64,000 bases of DNA from Erythrobacter sanguineus (GTDB lineage Bacteria > Pseudomonadota > Alphaproteobacteria > Sphingomonadales > Sphingomonadaceae), in contig NZ_FRDF01000001.1 of assembly GCF_900143235.1 (NCBI RefSeq), positions 124,001-188,000 on the forward strand, written 5' to 3'. The notes beneath the pieces were generated by a model, which had not been told where the DNA came from, did no database searches, and saw nothing but the letters and a program-made list of their open reading frames with translations. Positions 52,133 to 61,586 of this stretch are shown in pieces. Position numbers and translations under genes: made by a program. Numbering within the stretch: the stretch's first letter is position 1; each line of letters starts with the position of its first letter.

Positions 52133-53701
52133 TCAGCGGCTGGCGACAGCCTGCAATCCTTGCGCATGGAAGGCTGCATCGCTGCGCAATTGATCATGTT
52201 CGACCCACACCGAATGCGTGCCCGAACAGATCTTGTGCGGCAGGGCGAGGCGGCAGATCGGGCCTTTGGTCACGTCACTGGCATCAAGGATCGCGCATTG
52301 CGACGTGCCGGTGTTCTCGTCGATCAGGAAGGTGACGAGGTAGCCGGAGTCTTCCGAGGGTCCTTGTCGCCCTGTCGCTTCGCTACTTGAGGGAGTCTTT
52401 TGTTGCCCTATCGCTTCGCTACTTGAGGGCTTGCGCGGGATCATCGGGCTTTCGCTGGCGTAGACGCCTTCGGGCAGGCGGTAGACCTGTTCCTCGCCGG
52501 TTTCGGTATCGTGGCGGACATAGCCGTTGAACAGGAACCAGCCGGGCCGGGTGGTGGTCGACCAGACATAGCGGCTTTTGGTCATCGCATAACGCGGGTT
52601 GATCATCCCGAATTCGACGATGCAGTCCGACAGGCGCTCCTCACGGGTCTCGCCCGTCTTCAGGTTGAAGCGCCAGCGGTGCAGGCGCGACTGGAAGCTG
52701 TGTTCATCGACATAGGCCATCATGTGGCTGTACCGGCCCATTTCCTCCAGCGGATCGGGCATGGGCTTGGCCTGATGGTATCCTTCGAGCACCACCTCGT
52801 CGCCGTCCTCATACGCATTGGTCCAGTGCAGCACATAGGTGGGCGAAGCCTCGAACCAGCGGATATCTTCGGGCTGGCCATGGCGCGGAATCAGCGCAAA
52901 ACGGGTCGGCACGCCCTGATGCAGCCGCGCGGCGTGGATGTTGCTGTCCAGCAGATCCTTGTCCCAGTACAATGGCATGTCGTTGAGGATCGACCAGTTT
53001 TTGGTGATCGCCATGTCATGCGGCAGGCGCGGGCCGGGCAGCGGGACGGGGACGTAATGCACCAGCCGCCCGGTGCGATCGACCACGCCATAATGCATGA
53101 ACGGGGCGTATTTGGAGTAGTTGAAGAACATCATCTCTCCGGTCGCCTCGTCCACCTTGGGGTGGGCGGAGATACCATCCAGCGGCACCCACGGCGCCTT
53201 GCCCCGGCTGGCAAGCGTCACCGGGTCGAGCATCCACGCCTCGCCGCACTGGTACAGCGTGGCATAGGCCGTGCCGGCATGGACGATGATGTCGGTGCTG
53301 CCGGTGTCCTTCAGCCCGCCATGCGCGCCAAAGCCGGGGCGTTTGCTCGTCCCTGCCGGGTCCATCAGCCCGCCCCACAGCGACTGACCCGCAATCTGTT
53401 CCGCCTCGAAGCAATGCGTGCGCACAAAGCGGTTGCGATAGCTCGCCTTGCCGCCGGAGATGTTGACCTGATGGATCATCGCATCGCCATCAAAAGGATG
53501 GTGCCGGCCCAGCGGCTGATGCACCTGATTTTCGGTGTTGCGCAGGTAGATGCCGTCGATATCGACCGGGATCGCCCCTTCGATCACCTCCAGCTCGGCA
53601 ACGTCGACCTCCTCGTGCAGCGGTGTCCACGCACCTGTAAGATAGGGGTGGTTGGACGGTTCCAGCGTGGTTTTCACCGGCGGATGGCGCGTGATCTGCA
53701 T
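52133..53701 (-). CDS. Carotenoid oxygenase with in-frame 36-bp repeat insert
   Basis: 522 residues from ATG 53701. A seven-bladed propeller non-haem iron dioxygenase that cleaves carotenoid or related alkene bonds. The four iron-binding His lie in ISAHPKVDE, LPHDMAIT, VLHWTNAYEDGD and CSGTHSVWV. YLRNTENQVHQPLGRHHPFDGDAMIH is the N-terminal signature. After ESPMIPRK and before SEDSGYLVTFL come two 12-residue repeats, PSSSEAIGQQKT and PSSSEATGRQGP, which are not part of the family fold and match the insert in the GNAT gene. The insert lies in a loop before the last His, so activity may survive. Divergent from the stress protein. Confidence 0.9.
   Translation of the reverse strand: MQITRHPPVKTTLEPSNHPYLTGAWTPLHEEVDVAELEVIEGAIPVDIDGIYLRNTENQVHQPLGRHHPFDGDAMIHQVNISGGKASYRNRFVRTHCFEAEQIAGQSLWGGLMDPAGTSKRPGFGAHGGLKDTGSTDIIVHAGTAYATLYQCGEAWMLDPVTLASRGKAPWVPLDGISAHPKVDEATGEMMFFNYSKYAPFMHYGVVDRTGRLVHYVPVPLPGPRLPHDMAITKNWSILNDMPLYWDKDLLDSNIHAARLHQGVPTRFALIPRHGQPEDIRWFEASPTYVLHWTNAYEDGDEVVLEGYHQAKPMPDPLEEMGRYSHMMAYVDEHSFQSRLHRWRFNLKTGETREERLSDCIVEFGMINPRYAMTKSRYVWSTTTRPGWFLFNGYVRHDTETGEEQVYRLPEGVYASESPMIPRKPSSSEAIGQQKTPSSSEATGRQGPSEDSGYLVTFLIDENTGTSQCAILDASDVTKGPICRLALPHKICSGTHSVWVEHDQLRSDAAFHAQGLQAVASR
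52358..52429 (-). repeat. Two tandem 36-bp units inserted in frame in the carotenoid oxygenase gene
   Basis: Units 52394-52429 and 52358-52393 both begin CCCTCAAGTAGCGAAGCGA and continue with TAGGGCAACAAAAGACT or CAGGGCGACAAGGACCC. Length 36 keeps the frame. They share the core CTCAAGTAGCG plus AGCG with the units in the GNAT gene, in the same orientation and in the same reading frame relative to the repeat. Confidence 0.85.
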
Positions 53702-53767
53702 GGGTTCCTCTCTCTCGGGAACAGGATGAACCGGGCACGCGCAGTCTGCAAGCTGTGCGTTGCAAAT

Positions 53768-53781
53768 TTGATCCCGATCAA
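53768..53781 (+). promoter_or_regulatory. FNR/Anr/FixK box upstream of the universal stress protein
   Basis: TTGATCCCGATCAA is an exact match to the FNR-family consensus TTGAT-N4-ATCAA. It ends 52 bases before the stress-protein ATG. A class II position near -41 would place transcription about 20 bases before the ATG. It also lies 67 bases upstream of the divergent carotenoid oxygenase start, so it could affect both genes. Confidence 0.75.
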
Positions 53782-53833
53782 GGCGGCGTGCATCATGAAG
53801 GCGCATTTCAGGGTCATTATCGGGAGAACAGCC

Positions 53834-54649
53834 ATGAAATCGATTCTGCTTCATATTGATCACGACCGCGCGATGGACGCCCGTTTGCAGGTCGCGCTCG
53901 ACATTGCGCGGGCCACCAATGGCCACATCACCTGCGTTCAGGCGGTCAGTTATGAGGTCTTTGCGCCCGGCGATTTCTACGGTTCGGCAATCGCGGCGGC
54001 GATGCCGGTGATCAAGGAAAACGCGGAAAAGCTGCGCGCCGATATCGAGGCTGAAATCAGCAATGAAGGGGTGAGCTGGAATTGGCGGTTCCTGTATGGC
54101 ATCGCCCAGCACCGGCTGCTGGAACATTCCGCGCTGGCCGATGTCGTGATCGTCGGCCCGTCGGACCCGGGCGAGGACGGGCGCGGGCCTTCGGCGCTGG
54201 TCGGTGATCTCGTGCTCAAGGCGCCGGTGCCGGTGCTGGTGGTGCCGGAGGATACCAAAAGCTTCGATGCCAATGCGCCGGTCATGGTGGCATGGAACGG
54301 GTCTTCGGAAGCCTGCGTTGCCCTGCGTGCGGCGGTGCCGCTGCTGGCGGCGGCGAGCAAGGTCTATCTGGTCAGCGTGGCCGAACCATCGGACAGGCAG
54401 CGCTTTGATTTTCCCGTGCTGGAGGGGGCGCAATATCTCAGCCGCCACGGGATCGAATGCGAGGTGGTGGAAATCCCGCGCGGGGAGGCGAAGATTTCCG
54501 ACACGCTGTTTTCCGCCGCCCAGCTGCGCGATTGCGGGCTGATGGTGATGGGCGCCTATGGCCATTCGCGGCTGGCGGAAATGCTGCTGGGCGGGGTCAC
54601 GCGGCGGATGTTGCGCGATCCGCAGATGCCGATCCTGCTGGCGCATTGA
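53834..54649 (+). CDS. Tandem universal stress protein
   Basis: 271 residues from ATG 53834 with GGGAGA upstream. Two UspA-fold halves: residues 1-140 (LHIDHDRAMDARLQVALDIARATNGHITCVQAV... SALADVVIVGPSD) and 145-271. The second carries the ATP-loop-like GAYGHSRLAEMLLGG. Two-domain USPs help survival in starvation or low oxygen; the perfect FNR-type box upstream supports oxygen-responsive expression. Cytoplasmic. It converges on tesB. Confidence 0.9.
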   Translation: MKSILLHIDHDRAMDARLQVALDIARATNGHITCVQAVSYEVFAPGDFYGSAIAAAMPVIKENAEKLRADIEAEISNEGVSWNWRFLYGIAQHRLLEHSALADVVIVGPSDPGEDGRGPSALVGDLVLKAPVPVLVVPEDTKSFDANAPVMVAWNGSSEACVALRAAVPLLAAASKVYLVSVAEPSDRQRFDFPVLEGAQYLSRHGIECEVVEIPRGEAKISDTLFSAAQLRDCGLMVMGAYGHSRLAEMLLGGVTRRMLRDPQMPILLAH

Positions 54650-54656
54650 CGATTTT

Positions 54657-54676
54657 CGCAGCCCCTCCGGGCTGCG
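54657..54676. terminator. Bidirectional terminator between stress protein and tesB
   Basis: CGCAGCCC (54657-54664), four-base loop, GGGCTGCG (54669-54676), then ATTTCC; TTTT precedes the stem and serves the minus strand. Smaller inverted repeats follow to 54760 (GACC/GGTC and GACCGTC/GACGGTC), so the intergenic region is highly structured. Confidence 0.75.
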
Positions 54677-54790
54677 ATTTCCTCGCTCATGCGACCTGAA
54701 GGTCGGGTGACTGACCGTCGGCGGTTCAGCTTCGCTTCCGCTGCGGGCGGACGGTCGCCCCTGCGGCAGCGGCGGCGCCGTTGGCTCACC

Positions 54791-55726
54791 CTAGCGGGAA
54801 ACCCTTTTCCTCATCATCCCTTCCTGCGCGACGCTGGCCACCAGTTCGCCTGCCTGATTGAAGATCCGCCCGCGATTGAACCCGCGCCCCCCGCCCGACC
54901 ACGGCGCGTCGGTGGCGTAAAGCAGCCATTCGTCCGCGCGCGGTGGTTTGTCCTTGGGCGAGTGGAACCAGATCGCATGGTCAAGGCTTGCGCCGACCAG
55001 TTCGTCGCGCATCCAGCTAAGGCCGTGCGGCAGGGCGCTGGTGCCGAGCAGCGTGTAATCGCTGGCATAGGTGATGATCGCGCGGTGCAGTTCGGGGGTG
55101 TCGTCCGCCCCGGTGATCGGTGCAACCACCCGGAACCATGTATGCGCGCGCGGTTCACGCGGCTCGCGGCTCATCCAATGCAGACGATCAATCGTGCGCA
55201 TCTCGATCGGGCGCGGGCGCAGCATCAGCCGGCGCTGGTCCTCGCTCAGCCGGTCGCTCCACTGGTCGGCGATTTCGCGGCGGACTTCGATGTCCGGGCG
55301 CAGGTCTTCGGGCCGGGCGAGTTCGGGCATCGGCGAATCGACGTGCTCCAGCCCTTCTTCCGGGGTCTGGAAGCTGGCGGTGAGGTTGAGGATCGGCACC
55401 GGCATGCCATGTTCGTCTTCCTGACTGGCGACCACCCGGCGGTTGGCAAAGCTGCGCCCGTCGAAATCGCGTTCGATGCGGTATTCGATTCCCGCCCCCT
55501 CGCGCCCGCCGCGCAGGAAATAGGCGTGGAGCGAATGCGCGCGCTTGCCGTCGGTGACGCTGGCCTGTGCCGCCTGAAGCGCCTGCGCCAGCACCTGCCC
55601 GCCGAACACCCGCCCGATCCCGTCAGCCTGCGGTGGCCCGGCATAGATGTCCGCGGCGCGTTTTTCGACCGTCAGCAGGCCGATCAGGCCAGCGACCAGT
55701 TGTTCGTTGGTGGGTGTCTCGCTCAT
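54791..55726 (-). CDS. tesB: Acyl-CoA thioesterase II
   Basis: 311 residues, a double hotdog thioesterase that releases fatty acids from acyl-CoA. Seen: GRVFGGQVLAQALQAAQASV and LHAYFLRGG in the first hotdog, ITYASDYTLLGTSALPH, LDHAIWFHSP with the catalytic Asp, and GRGFNRGRIFNQAGELVASVAQEGMMR with the Gln and Thr/Ser region. The TesB length is about 286 in E. coli; here it has a slightly longer middle. It lies downstream of hppA but behind a strong terminator, so it is likely transcribed separately. Confidence 0.92.
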   Translation of the reverse strand: MSETPTNEQLVAGLIGLLTVEKRAADIYAGPPQADGIGRVFGGQVLAQALQAAQASVTDGKRAHSLHAYFLRGGREGAGIEYRIERDFDGRSFANRRVVASQEDEHGMPVPILNLTASFQTPEEGLEHVDSPMPELARPEDLRPDIEVRREIADQWSDRLSEDQRRLMLRPRPIEMRTIDRLHWMSREPREPRAHTWFRVVAPITGADDTPELHRAIITYASDYTLLGTSALPHGLSWMRDELVGASLDHAIWFHSPKDKPPRADEWLLYATDAPWSGGGRGFNRGRIFNQAGELVASVAQEGMMRKRVSR

Positions 55727-55820
55727 GGCGCAAGGCCATGCTGCGGGCTTACGCGCCCGTCAAGCCGCGCTTTCGCAGCGCCCGGAAACCGATGCGGGGA
55801 CAGGACGCTGCGCAAAGATA

Positions 55821-55850
55821 AACCCCGCCGGAATTGCTCCCGGCGGGGTT
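55821..55850 (-). terminator. hppA terminator
   Basis: AACCCCGCCGG (55821-55831) and CCGGCGGGGTT (55840-55850) form an 11-bp perfect stem with an 8-base loop. On the minus strand it follows the hppA stop by about 25 bases and is followed by TATCTTT; on the plus strand GTGTTTTT follows. Confidence 0.85.
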
Positions 55851-55875
55851 GGTGTTTTTCACGCGAAGTGAAGCG

Positions 55876-58020
55876 TCAAGCCGCGCCGTGCGCCAGTGTG
55901 GCCAGCAGCAGCAGAGCGACGATGTTGGTGATCTTGATCATCGGGTTCACCGCCGGGCCAGCCGTGTCCTTGTAGGGATCGCCGACGGTATCGCCTGTCA
56001 CCGCGGCCTTGTGGGCTTCGGAGCCTTTGCCGCCGTGATTGCCGTCTTCGATGTACTTCTTGGCATTGTCCCACGCGCCGCCGCCAGCGGTCATGGACAG
56101 CGCCACGAACAGCCCGCCCACGATCACGCCCAGCAGCAATGCACCCAGCGCTGCAAAGCCATTGTCCTGCCCGGCAATCGCGGTGATCACGAAGTACACC
56201 ACGATCGGGGTCAGCACCGGCAGCAGCGAGGGGATGATCATCTCCTTGATCGCCGCCTTGGTCACAAGGTCCACGGTGCGGGCATAATCGGGCTTGGACG
56301 TGCCCGCCATGATCCCCGGATTTTCGCGGAACTGATCGCGCACGTCGATCACCACATCGCCCGCCGCGCGGCCCACAGCGGTCATGCCCATCGCCCCGAA
56401 CAGATAGGGCAGCAGCGCGCCGAGGAACAAGCCGACGATGACATAGGGGTTTTCGAGGCTGAAGGAGACTTCGCCATTGGCAAGGTCGCCGTCGCGGAAC
56501 GCCGGGAAGAACACCGTGAGATCGGTGGTGTAGGCCGCAAACAGCACCAGCGCGCCGAGGCCCGCCGAACCGATTGCATAGCCCTTTGTCACCGCCTTGG
56601 TGGTGTTGCCGACCGCATCGAGCAGATCGGTCTTCTCGCGCACGCTATCGTCCAGCCCCGCCATTTCGGCGATGCCGCCTGCGTTGTCGGTGACCGGGCC
56701 ATAGGCATCCAGCGCAACGACCATTCCGGCAAGCGCCAGCATCGCGGTGGCGGCATAGGCAATGCCCATGAGGCCGGCGAGCTGATAGGCGATGACGATA
56801 CCAGCGGCGATCACCAGCGTCGGCAGCGCGGTCGATTCAAGGCTGATGGCAAGGCCCTGGATCACGTTGGTGCCATGGCCTGTTTCCGAAGCCTTGGCGA
56901 TGGATCGCACCGGACGGAACTTGGTCCCGGTGTAATATTCGGTGATCCAGATGATCAGCCCGGTGATGACAAGGCCAAGCAGGGCGCAGTAGAACAGCGA
57001 CCGGCCGGTGAATTCGACCATGCCCTGATCCGGGTTGATCACCGTGTTCATATCCATGCCCACGCTGCCCAGCGCGAACTGGGTCACGATCCAGATCAGC
57101 GGGATCGAGGTGACGGCGGTGACGATGAAGCCCTTGTACATGGCCCCCATCACATTGGTTCCGCCGCCAAGCCGCACGAAATAGGTGCCAAGGATCGATG
57201 TGACGATACACGCCCCGCCGATCAGCAACGGCAGCGCCATCAGCGGCAGCAGCAGATCGCCCAGTTGGGTCAGCAGCAGCGCGGTCAGCACCATGGTGGC
57301 GCCGACGGTGACGACATAGGTTTCGAACAGGTCAGCCGCCATGCCCGCGCAATCGCCCACGTTGTCGCCGACGTTATCGGCGATCACCGCAGGGTTGCGC
57401 GGGTCATCTTCAGGAATGCCGGCTTCGACCTTGCCAACAAGATCGGCGCCGACATCGGCCGCCTTGGTGAAGATCCCGCCGCCCAGACGCGCGAAGATCG
57501 AGATCAGCGAAGCGCCGAAGGCAAGGCCGACAAGGCCATCAATCACCACGCGATCGGAAGGGCTCATGCCCATCGGGCCAACCAGCACGTAAAAGAACAC
57601 CGCAATGGCGAGCAGCGCAAGGCCGGCCACCAGCATCCCGGTGATCGCCCCGGCGCGGAAGGCGAGCGTCAGGCCCGCCTGCAGGCTGGTGCTGGCAGCT
57701 TCTGCGGTGCGGACATTGGCGCGCACCGAGATATTCATGCCGATATAGCCCGCCACGCCCGAAAGCACCGCCCCGGCGATAAAGCCGATGGCAGGAACAC
57801 TGCCGAGCGCAAAGGCGACCACGGCGGCAACCACCACGCCGACGATGGCGATGGTGGTATACTGGCGGTTGAGGTAGGCCTGCGCGCCTTCCTGGATCGC
57901 GGCGGCGATCTCCTGCATCCGCGCATTGCCGGGGCTGGCCCCCAGCACCTGACTGCTGGTGATGACGCCATAGACAATGGCGAGCAGCCCCAGCCCGATA
58001 GAAATGAGCAATAGGTTCAC
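55876..58020 (-). CDS. hppA: K+-insensitive proton-pumping pyrophosphatase
   Basis: 714 residues from GTG 58020 with AGGGG upstream. An integral membrane enzyme of about 16 helices that couples pyrophosphate hydrolysis to proton export. The pyrophosphate-binding motif is [20 protein letters not shown]; a second acidic set is [19 protein letters not shown] and the third [24 protein letters not shown], with Lys rather than Ala after GNTT, is the known mark of the K+-independent subfamily. In aerobes it saves energy from biosynthetic pyrophosphate. It follows thiL after 183 bases. Confidence 0.96.
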   Translation of the reverse strand: MNLLLISIGLGLLAIVYGVITSSQVLGASPGNARMQEIAAAIQEGAQAYLNRQYTTIAIVGVVVAAVVAFALGSVPAIGFIAGAVLSGVAGYIGMNISVRANVRTAEAASTSLQAGLTLAFRAGAITGMLVAGLALLAIAVFFYVLVGPMGMSPSDRVVIDGLVGLAFGASLISIFARLGGGIFTKAADVGADLVGKVEAGIPEDDPRNPAVIADNVGDNVGDCAGMAADLFETYVVTVGATMVLTALLLTQLGDLLLPLMALPLLIGGACIVTSILGTYFVRLGGGTNVMGAMYKGFIVTAVTSIPLIWIVTQFALGSVGMDMNTVINPDQGMVEFTGRSLFYCALLGLVITGLIIWITEYYTGTKFRPVRSIAKASETGHGTNVIQGLAISLESTALPTLVIAAGIVIAYQLAGLMGIAYAATAMLALAGMVVALDAYGPVTDNAGGIAEMAGLDDSVREKTDLLDAVGNTTKAVTKGYAIGSAGLGALVLFAAYTTDLTVFFPAFRDGDLANGEVSFSLENPYVIVGLFLGALLPYLFGAMGMTAVGRAAGDVVIDVRDQFRENPGIMAGTSKPDYARTVDLVTKAAIKEMIIPSLLPVLTPIVVYFVITAIAGQDNGFAALGALLLGVIVGGLFVALSMTAGGGAWDNAKKYIEDGNHGGKGSEAHKAAVTGDTVGDPYKDTAGPAVNPMIKITNIVALLLLATLAHGAA

Positions 58021-58203
58021 GAGTTATCCCCTCTCGTCTTGTTATTCTTCCCCGCGGGAAGCCTCGCGCGCCTTTGAAATCCCCAGGGCGCAAGGGCGCA
58101 CAGTCATAGGGGCTCGGAAAGGGCTGGCAAGCCTTTGGCGTGCGTGAATGCCCGCTTTGCCGGGGGTTTCACCAGTTTTGCCAGGGAAAAGCGGGCGCGC
58201 AGG

Positions 58204-59061
58204 TCAACCGTGGCGATAGCCGAGGTTCGCCGGATCGGCGAGCGGGGCCTCGTCCAGCAGCAGCGGGGCCGATCCGCGCGGGCGCACCGTGCCGATGCGA
58301 AATGCAGGAACCGGAAGCGCCGCCCCTTCGGGCGCGGTGAACAGCAATTCGTAATCGTCGCCCCAGCGCATGCATTCCTGCATCCGCGGGCGCGAGGCGA
58401 CCGGCACGACAGCGCTGTCAATCGCAAGGGTCACCCCGCTTACCCACGCCATGCGCCAGCAATCCAGCAGTAGCCCGTCGGAAATGTCCATCATCGCGCT
58501 GACATGGGGGGCAAGCGCAATGCCTTCGGCCAAGCGCGGAACCGGGCGGTTGAAGGCTTGCAGATGATCTTCGTCACCCTCGAAGCCCAGCATCGCGCGG
58601 CCGACGGGGCCGGTGACATGGATACCATCGCCCGGCTGTGCGCCCTTGCGCGAAGGCACGGGCAGATGCGCCGCGCGGCCGATCGCGGTCATGCCATAGG
58701 TGCTGGTGCCGGTGGTCGCGACCGTGTCTCCGCCCATGATCGGCACGCCATAGGTGCGCAAGCCCTCGTCCAGACCTGCCAGAAAGCGGGCATCATCGCT
58801 CCCCAGCGAATGGCCAAGCAGCACGCCAATCGGCCCAGCCCCCTTGGCGGCCAGATCGGAAAGGTTGGCGGCAAGCAGTTTCCACGCCACGTCGGCCATA
58901 TCGGCGTGGCTCAGGAAATGGGTGTCCTCGGCCATCATGTCGTGGGTGATGACCAGCGTTTCGCCGCCGATGGTCAGGACCGCGCAATCATCCTCAAGCC
59001 CGCGCGCGCCCGGGTGGAGCGGCAATTTGCGCAGGGCAGCGATGAATTCGGACTCGTTCAT
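58204..59061 (-). CDS. thiL: Thiamine-monophosphate kinase
   Basis: 285 residues from ATG 59061. It phosphorylates thiamine phosphate to thiamine diphosphate, the active cofactor. It is of the AIR synthase/PurM-like fold: GLEDDCAVL and THDMMAEDTHF bind Mg-ATP, AAKGAGPIGVLLG, MGGDTVATTG, GDGIHVTGPVGRAMLG and the C-terminal DISDGLLLD are all present. It is shorter than the E. coli enzyme (325). Sixteen bases after nusB, so it belongs to the hisG-hisD-nusB-thiL unit. Confidence 0.92.
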   Translation of the reverse strand: MNESEFIAALRKLPLHPGARGLEDDCAVLTIGGETLVITHDMMAEDTHFLSHADMADVAWKLLAANLSDLAAKGAGPIGVLLGHSLGSDDARFLAGLDEGLRTYGVPIMGGDTVATTGTSTYGMTAIGRAAHLPVPSRKGAQPGDGIHVTGPVGRAMLGFEGDEDHLQAFNRPVPRLAEGIALAPHVSAMMDISDGLLLDCWRMAWVSGVTLAIDSAVVPVASRPRMQECMRWGDDYELLFTAPEGAALPVPAFRIGTVRPRGSAPLLLDEAPLADPANLGYRHG

Positions 59062-59077
59062 GATGCAGAGCCGGGGT

Positions 59078-59560
59078 TTAGCCTGCGCGCGCGCCCTTGG
59101 CCACGGCATCAAGAACGCCGTTCACGAATTTCGCCTGCCCGTCATCGAAGAACGCCTTGGCGACCTCGACATATTCGTTGATTGCCACGGCGGCGGGCAC
59201 ATCGGGGCGGGCGATCAATTCATAGGTGCCGGCGCGCAGCACCTGCAACATCGCCTTGTCGAGCCGCGCAATGCTCCACCCGGCGGCCAGCCTTGCGCCC
59301 AGCAGCGCATCGATTTCCTCGCGCCGCGCATCAACGCCGCGCACCACGTCATCGAAAAACGGCACCTCGGCCTCGGCATAGGCGGCATCGCCGAAATCAT
59401 CATTGTCGATGTCGCGGCCCAGCCGGTGCTGGTGGAATTCATCGAGCAGCTTGGCCAGCGCGGTGCTTTCCATGTGCTGCTGGTAAAGCGCCTGCACGGC
59501 GGCAAGGCGCGCGGCCGAGCGGGCCTGCGAAGGCTGGCCGGAAGGGGTGGGCGTGTTCAT
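59078..59560 (-). CDS. nusB: Transcription antitermination factor NusB
   Basis: 160 residues. An all-helical protein that with NusE binds boxA in rRNA operons. ARSAARLAAVQALYQQHM is the N-terminal signature; ARLDKAMLQVLRAGTYELIARPDVPAAVAINEYVEVAKAFFDDG is the conserved C-terminal half, closing FVNGVLDAVAKGA. The ATG overlaps the hisD stop by four bases, which indicates coupling. Confidence 0.94.
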   Translation of the reverse strand: MNTPTPSGQPSQARSAARLAAVQALYQQHMESTALAKLLDEFHQHRLGRDIDNDDFGDAAYAEAEVPFFDDVVRGVDARREEIDALLGARLAAGWSIARLDKAMLQVLRAGTYELIARPDVPAAVAINEYVEVAKAFFDDGQAKFVNGVLDAVAKGARAG

Positions 59561-60852
59561 TTGATCCTGAGTTCCACGGATTTGGCATGCGCGGGCAGCC
59601 CTTCGGCATGGGCGAGGGTGGCGGCGGCGGGGCCGATGGCGTTGAAGGATGTCTGGTCGAGCCCCAGAAAACTGGTGCGCTTCATGAAGTCGAGCACCGA
59701 AAGCCCGCTCGAAAACCGCGCCCTGCGGCCTGTCGGCAGCACGTGGTTCGGCCCGGCGACATAATCGCCCACGGCCTCGGGCGTCATCCGGCCAAGGAAG
59801 ATGCTGCCCGCATGGCGGATCTTGTGCATCAGGCTTTCCGGATTATCGACCGCAAGTTCCACATGCTCGGCAGCCAGACGATTGGCGAGCGCCGGGGCTT
59901 CGGCATCGAGGTCATTGACGACGATCATCACCCCATGCGCATCCCAGCTTGCACGTGCCGTGCGGCCGGTGGAAAGCTGGCTGATCTGGATGTCGATACA
60001 ATCTTCGACCTGTCGCGCGAACACGGCATCATCGGTGATCAGGATCGATTGCGAGGTCGGGTCATGTTCGGCCTGGGACAACAGATCGGCGGCGATCCAG
60101 TCAGGATCATTGCTGCCATCGGCGATGACGAGGATTTCGGAAGGCCCGGCGACCATGTCGATCCCGACCACGCCGTAAAGCTGGCGCTTGGCCTCGGCCA
60201 CCCAGGCATTGCCGGGGCCGGTGATGACATCGACCGGGCGAATGCGTTGGGTGCCATAGGCCAGCGCGCCCACCGCCTGCGCCCCGCCGACGCGCCAGAT
60301 CTCGTCCACGCCTGCGATATGCGCGGCGGCCAGCACCAGCGGATTGGATACCCCCTTGGGTGTCGGCGTGACGATGGCAATCCGTTCCACCCCGGCGACC
60401 CGCGCCGGGATGGCGTTCATCAGAAGCGATGAAGGATAGGCCGCGCGCCCGCCCGGAACATACAGGCCCGCCGCATCCACGGCACGCCAGATCGCGCCCA
60501 GCCGCACGCCTGCCGCGTCGACATAATCGCGGTTCTCGGGCAGCTGCGCCTCGTGATAGGAACGGATCCGCGCCGCCGCGAGGTCGAGCGCGTCGCGCAG
60601 ATCGCCGGGCAGGTCCTTGTAGGCCTGCTCGCACGCCTCAGGCGGGATCGACCAGTCGGCGTCTTCTGCCAGCGTGTAACCGTCGAAGCGGTGGGTAAAC
60701 TCCGCCAGCGCCGCATCGCCGCGCAGCTTCACCGTCTGAAGAATGTCGGTCACCTGCCCGGCAACATCATTGTCGGTTTCGCGGCGGGCTTCCACGATCC
60801 GTTCGAACTTCTGGGCGAAGTCGGGCTGGAGGGTGGAAAGGATGTTGATCAT
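59557..60852 (-). CDS. hisD: Histidinol dehydrogenase
   Basis: 431 residues from ATG 60852. It catalyses the last two oxidations of histidine synthesis, histidinol to histidine, with NAD+ and Zn. [27 protein letters not shown], the signature [28 protein letters not shown] with the zinc-binding Gln-His, and [13 protein letters not shown] with the catalytic Glu-His are all present. The ATG overlaps the end of hisG by four bases and its end overlaps nusB by four. Confidence 0.95.
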   Translation of the reverse strand: MINILSTLQPDFAQKFERIVEARRETDNDVAGQVTDILQTVKLRGDAALAEFTHRFDGYTLAEDADWSIPPEACEQAYKDLPGDLRDALDLAAARIRSYHEAQLPENRDYVDAAGVRLGAIWRAVDAAGLYVPGGRAAYPSSLLMNAIPARVAGVERIAIVTPTPKGVSNPLVLAAAHIAGVDEIWRVGGAQAVGALAYGTQRIRPVDVITGPGNAWVAEAKRQLYGVVGIDMVAGPSEILVIADGSNDPDWIAADLLSQAEHDPTSQSILITDDAVFARQVEDCIDIQISQLSTGRTARASWDAHGVMIVVNDLDAEAPALANRLAAEHVELAVDNPESLMHKIRHAGSIFLGRMTPEAVGDYVAGPNHVLPTGRRARFSSGLSVLDFMKRTSFLGLDQTSFNAIGPAAATLAHAEGLPAHAKSVELRIK

Positions 60853-61547
60853 GCCGCTCGCGCCCCGTCGCTTTCGGCATCGCGGCGGAAGGCATCGACC
60901 AGCGCCGCGACGCGGGCGTCGGTCTTCAATGCCGTGCGGTTGACGATCAGTCGCGCCGATATTTCGAGGATGGTGCTGGTTTCGACCAACCCGTTTTCCT
61001 TCAGCGTCTTGCCGGTCGACACCAGATCGACGATCTGCCGCGCCAGCCCGAGCGAGGGGGCCAGCTCCATCGCGCCGTTCAGCTTGACGCATTCGGCCTG
61101 CACGCCTGCAGCCTCGAAATGGCGGCGGGTGAGGCTGGGATATTTGGTCGCCACGCGCAGATGGCTTGCGCCAGCAGCTTCGTCCGTGTCGGCGGCGAGG
61201 CGCGCGACCGACAGGCGGCACAGCCCGATGCCGAGATCAACCGGAGCATAAAGATCGGCGTAGTCGAATTCCTCGATCACGTCGGAGCCGACGATGCCCA
61301 CCTGCGCCGCGCCGTGGGCAACGAAGGTCGCGACATCGAAGGCGCGCACGCGGATGAGGCGCATGTCATCGCGGTTGGTGCCGAACGCCAATGCGCGGTT
61401 TTTGGGATCGTGAAACGCCGCCTCCGGCTCGACCCCGGCGCGCGCCATCACCGGCAGCGCCTCATCAAGAATGCGCCCCTTGGGGACAGCGAAGGTCAGC
61501 TGTCCGGGCCGGAAAAGGCTGTTGTCGTGGATAGCATTGGTGGTCAT
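60849..61547 (-). CDS. hisG: ATP phosphoribosyltransferase, short form
   Basis: 232 residues from ATG 61547. First enzyme of histidine synthesis: ATP plus PRPP to phosphoribosyl-[25 protein letters not shown] and [12 protein letters not shown], then [33 protein letters not shown], the HisG signature, are clear. It lacks the C-terminal regulatory ACT-like domain of long HisG, so it should need the HisZ subunit for feedback control; hisZ is not in the window. First gene of the leftward his-nus-thi unit; divergent from DUF2332. Confidence 0.94.
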   Translation of the reverse strand: MTTNAIHDNSLFRPGQLTFAVPKGRILDEALPVMARAGVEPEAAFHDPKNRALAFGTNRDDMRLIRVRAFDVATFVAHGAAQVGIVGSDVIEEFDYADLYAPVDLGIGLCRLSVARLAADTDEAAGASHLRVATKYPSLTRRHFEAAGVQAECVKLNGAMELAPSLGLARQIVDLVSTGKTLKENGLVETSTILEISARLIVNRTALKTDARVAALVDAFRRDAESDGARAA

Positions 61548-61586
61548 GATCGAGCGCGCACTTAAGGGCGGTGCAGGAAAAGGGCA

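Noticed and set aside
51793-52197. 134-codon minus-strand open frame between the OmpA-family gene and the carotenoid oxygenase
   Set aside because: Arginine- and proline-rich noise with no domain; it overlaps the oxygenase end.
54680-54770. Small RNA gene between the stress protein and tesB
   Set aside because: Several short inverted repeats are present but no promoter; a structured terminator region is the simpler reading.
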